In this document: positions 5,213 to 6,429 of the stretch, piece after piece
How positions within the stretch are numbered: the stretch's first letter is position 1
Layout of the letters: every line of letters starts with the position of its first letter
NCBI GenBank assembly: GCA_964583765.1
Contig: CAZOWW010000207.1
Coordinates: forward strand, 1-6,429
Length of the DNA stretch: 6,429 nt
Direction of reading: 5' to 3'
Source of the DNA: CAZOWW01 sp964583765
Lineage (GTDB): Bacteria; Actinomycetota; Actinomycetes; Actinomycetales; Kineosporiaceae
Notes under the pieces: generated by a model
The model's database searches: none
What the model was told of the DNA's origin: nothing
Seen by the model: only the letters and a program-made list of their open reading frames with translations
Program-made: the position numbers and the translations under genes

Positions 5213-5288
5213 CCCGTCCGACCCGGGCGTGAGTTCACCCGTCCGGCCCGGACGCGACCTGACCCGTCCGGCCCGGACGTGAGCTGCA
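5196..5288. repeat. 25-bp tandem repeat array (about 3.5 units) between tatB and mrp
   Basis: Units run 5196-5220, 5221-5245 and 5246-5270, with a partial fourth from 5271. Units 1 and 3 are nearly identical, and unit 2 is more diverged in the middle. Unit 1 contains the last codons and TGA stop (5210-5212) of tatB. The 3.5 units are all CCCG-rich and end in CCCGTCCG where complete. The array fills essentially the whole 79-bp spacer between the convergent genes. Confidence 0.85.
5240..5279. terminator. Pair of hairpins in the tatB-mrp repeat array, possible bidirectional terminator
   Basis: At two junctions between repeat units the sequence reads CGTCC-GGCCC-GGACG (5240-5254 and 5265-5279), a 5-bp stem with a 5-nt loop that is near-symmetrical on both strands. 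Lying between two convergent stops, it could end transcripts from both tatB and mrp. There are no T tracts, so activity is inferred only from structure and location. Confidence 0.4.
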
Positions 5289-5291
5289 GAG

Positions 5292-6419
5292 TCAGCGACC
5301 GACCGGGCTGAGCCCTAGGGGACGGCCGGCGAGGCTGGTGGGACGGCGTCCGAGCGTGGCGGCGACCTCGCGCAGGGCCTTGGCCGCAGGGGTGTCCGGA
5401 CCGGACAGCACCACAGGGGCGCCGGCGTCCCCGCCCTCGCGCACCGCGGGGTCCAGCGGGACCTGCCCCAGCAGCGGGACCGTCGTACCGAGGATCTCGC
5501 CGAGGGAGGCCGCGACCCTGGCGCCGCCACCGGATCCGAAGACCTCCAGGCGCGTGCCGTCCGGCTGCTCCAGCCACGACATGTTCTCGACCACCCCGAC
5601 GATCCGCTGCTTGGTCTGCACCGCGATCGAACCGGCCCGCTCGGCCACCTCGGCCGCGGCCTGCTGCGGGGTCGTCACCACGACCAGCTGGGCGGTCGGC
5701 AGCAGCTGTGCCGTGGAGATGGCGATGTCCCCGGTGCCCGGGGGAAGGTCGAGCAGGAGCACGTCGAGGTCACCCCAGACCACGTCGAGCAGGAACTGCT
5801 CCAGGGCCCGGTGGAGCATGGGACCGCGCCAGACCACCGGCTGGTTGCCGGGGACGAACATGCCGATCGAGATGACCTTCACCCCGTGCGCGATGGGGGG
5901 CAGCAGCGAGTCCTCCCAGCGGGTGGGACCCGAGCTCACGCCGAGCATCCGCGGCACGGAGAAGCCGTACACGTCGGCGTCGATCACCCCGACCTGCAGG
6001 CCGTCCGCGGCCATGGCGGCAGCGAGGTTGACCGTGACGGAGGACTTGCCCACACCGCCCTTGCCGGACGCGATCGCGTAGACGCGAGTGCGCGAGTCGG
6101 GGCGGCTGAACGGCACCTCGCGGGCCGGCCCGCCACGCAGGCGGTCCCGCAGCGCCGTCCGCTGCTCGTCGGACATGACGTCGAGTTCCACCTGCACCGA
6201 GGTCACGTGCTCGACGGCGCTCACCGCGGCGGTGACGTCGCGGGTGATCCGGTCGCGCATCGGGCAGCCCGACACGGTCAGGAGCACCTCGACCCGGACG
6301 GCGCCGCCGTCCACCGTGACCGATCTGACCATGCCGAGCTCGGTGATGGGCCGGTGGATCTCCGGGTCCGTCACGGTGGCCAGGGCGGCGTCGATGACTT
6401 CTCGGGATGGCTGCGACAT
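5292..6419 (-). CDS. mrp: Mrp/ApbC/Nbp35-family P-loop ATPase (Fe-S cluster carrier type)
   Basis: This 375-residue cytosolic Mrp/ApbC protein belongs to the family of MinD-like ATPases that carry or insert Fe-S clusters. The N-terminal MIP18/DUF59 domain (about 5-82) includes DPEIHRPITELGMV and SGCPMRD with its conserved Cys52. The ATPase domain has the deviant Walker A SGKGGVGKSS (118-127, signature Lys119), VIDADVYG (145-152), and LLLDLPPGTGD (221-231) with the Walker B aspartate. The usual C-terminal CxxC of bacterial Mrp, expected after ENMS, is absent: the sequence reads ENMSWLEQPDG, as I recall for the mycobacterial homologue too. The ATG at 6419 is 10 nt from the window edge and has GGAAC upstream, so the start is plausible but only partly testable. 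It converges on tatB; mrp near tatB and sigE is a conserved actinobacterial arrangement. Confidence 0.95.
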   Translation of the reverse strand: MSQPSREVIDAALATVTDPEIHRPITELGMVRSVTVDGGAVRVEVLLTVSGCPMRDRITRDVTAAVSAVEHVTSVQVELDVMSDEQRTALRDRLRGGPAREVPFSRPDSRTRVYAIASGKGGVGKSSVTVNLAAAMAADGLQVGVIDADVYGFSVPRMLGVSSGPTRWEDSLLPPIAHGVKVISIGMFVPGNQPVVWRGPMLHRALEQFLLDVVWGDLDVLLLDLPPGTGDIAISTAQLLPTAQLVVVTTPQQAAAEVAERAGSIAVQTKQRIVGVVENMSWLEQPDGTRLEVFGSGGGARVAASLGEILGTTVPLLGQVPLDPAVREGGDAGAPVVLSGPDTPAAKALREVAATLGRRPTSLAGRPLGLSPVGR

Positions 6420-6429
6420 GTTCCGATCG

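Noticed and set aside
1..6429. CRISPR array, tRNA, rRNA or insertion sequence
   Set aside because: No repeat-spacer pattern, cloverleaf, rRNA segment or transposase was seen; the direct repeats present are short and local to gene ends, linkers and one intergenic region.

Overview
The window is a very GC-rich actinobacterial chromosome segment with GTG starts and gene order close to the mycobacterial and corynebacterial sigE locus: O-methyltransferase (divergent), sigE, rseA, [variable slot], tatB, mrp. SigE, TatB and Mrp all resemble their mycobacterial counterparts. I infer a member of the Mycobacteriales outside Mycobacterium itself. A Dietzia-like organism is possible but cannot be established from this sequence alone.

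Layout. Positions 1-819 (+) hold the C-terminal part of an M17 leucyl aminopeptidase. A short convergent junction (820-940) follows, with duplicated gene ends and a candidate terminator. Positions 941-1615 (-) encode a SAM-dependent O-methyltransferase related to Rv1220c of M. tuberculosis. The divergent intergenic region (1616-1879) carries a 13-bp direct repeat and an ECF-type promoter, GGGAACC-N16-CGTT, pointing at sigE. Positions 1880-4568 (+) form a tightly coupled operon: ECF sigma factor SigE, membrane-spanning zinc-type anti-sigma factor RseA, and a membrane-attached MucB/RseB-family protein. Consecutive genes overlap by 4 nt (ATGA, then GTGA). A GC-rich hairpin follows, and then tatB (4649-5212, +), which appears to have its own leaderless promoter. 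tatB converges on mrp (5292-6419, -) across an array of 25-bp tandem repeats.

How the genes fit together. SigE would direct envelope-stress transcription, including its own. RseA would hold it at the membrane, and the RseB-like protein would sit outside the membrane and tune RseA. This is the sigma/anti-sigma/RseB order of the proteobacterial rpoE-rseA-rseB operon, in the slot where mycobacteria carry htrA. It is the most interesting feature of the window: an RseB-type sensor in what is probably a mycolate-bearing actinobacterium. TatB (folded-protein export) and Mrp (Fe-S/ApbC-type P-loop ATPase) are conserved neighbours rather than obvious pathway members.

A second, unexpected pattern is that three of the four genes ending at convergent junctions (aminopeptidase, methyltransferase, tatB) have their last codons and stop duplicated as short direct repeats just downstream.
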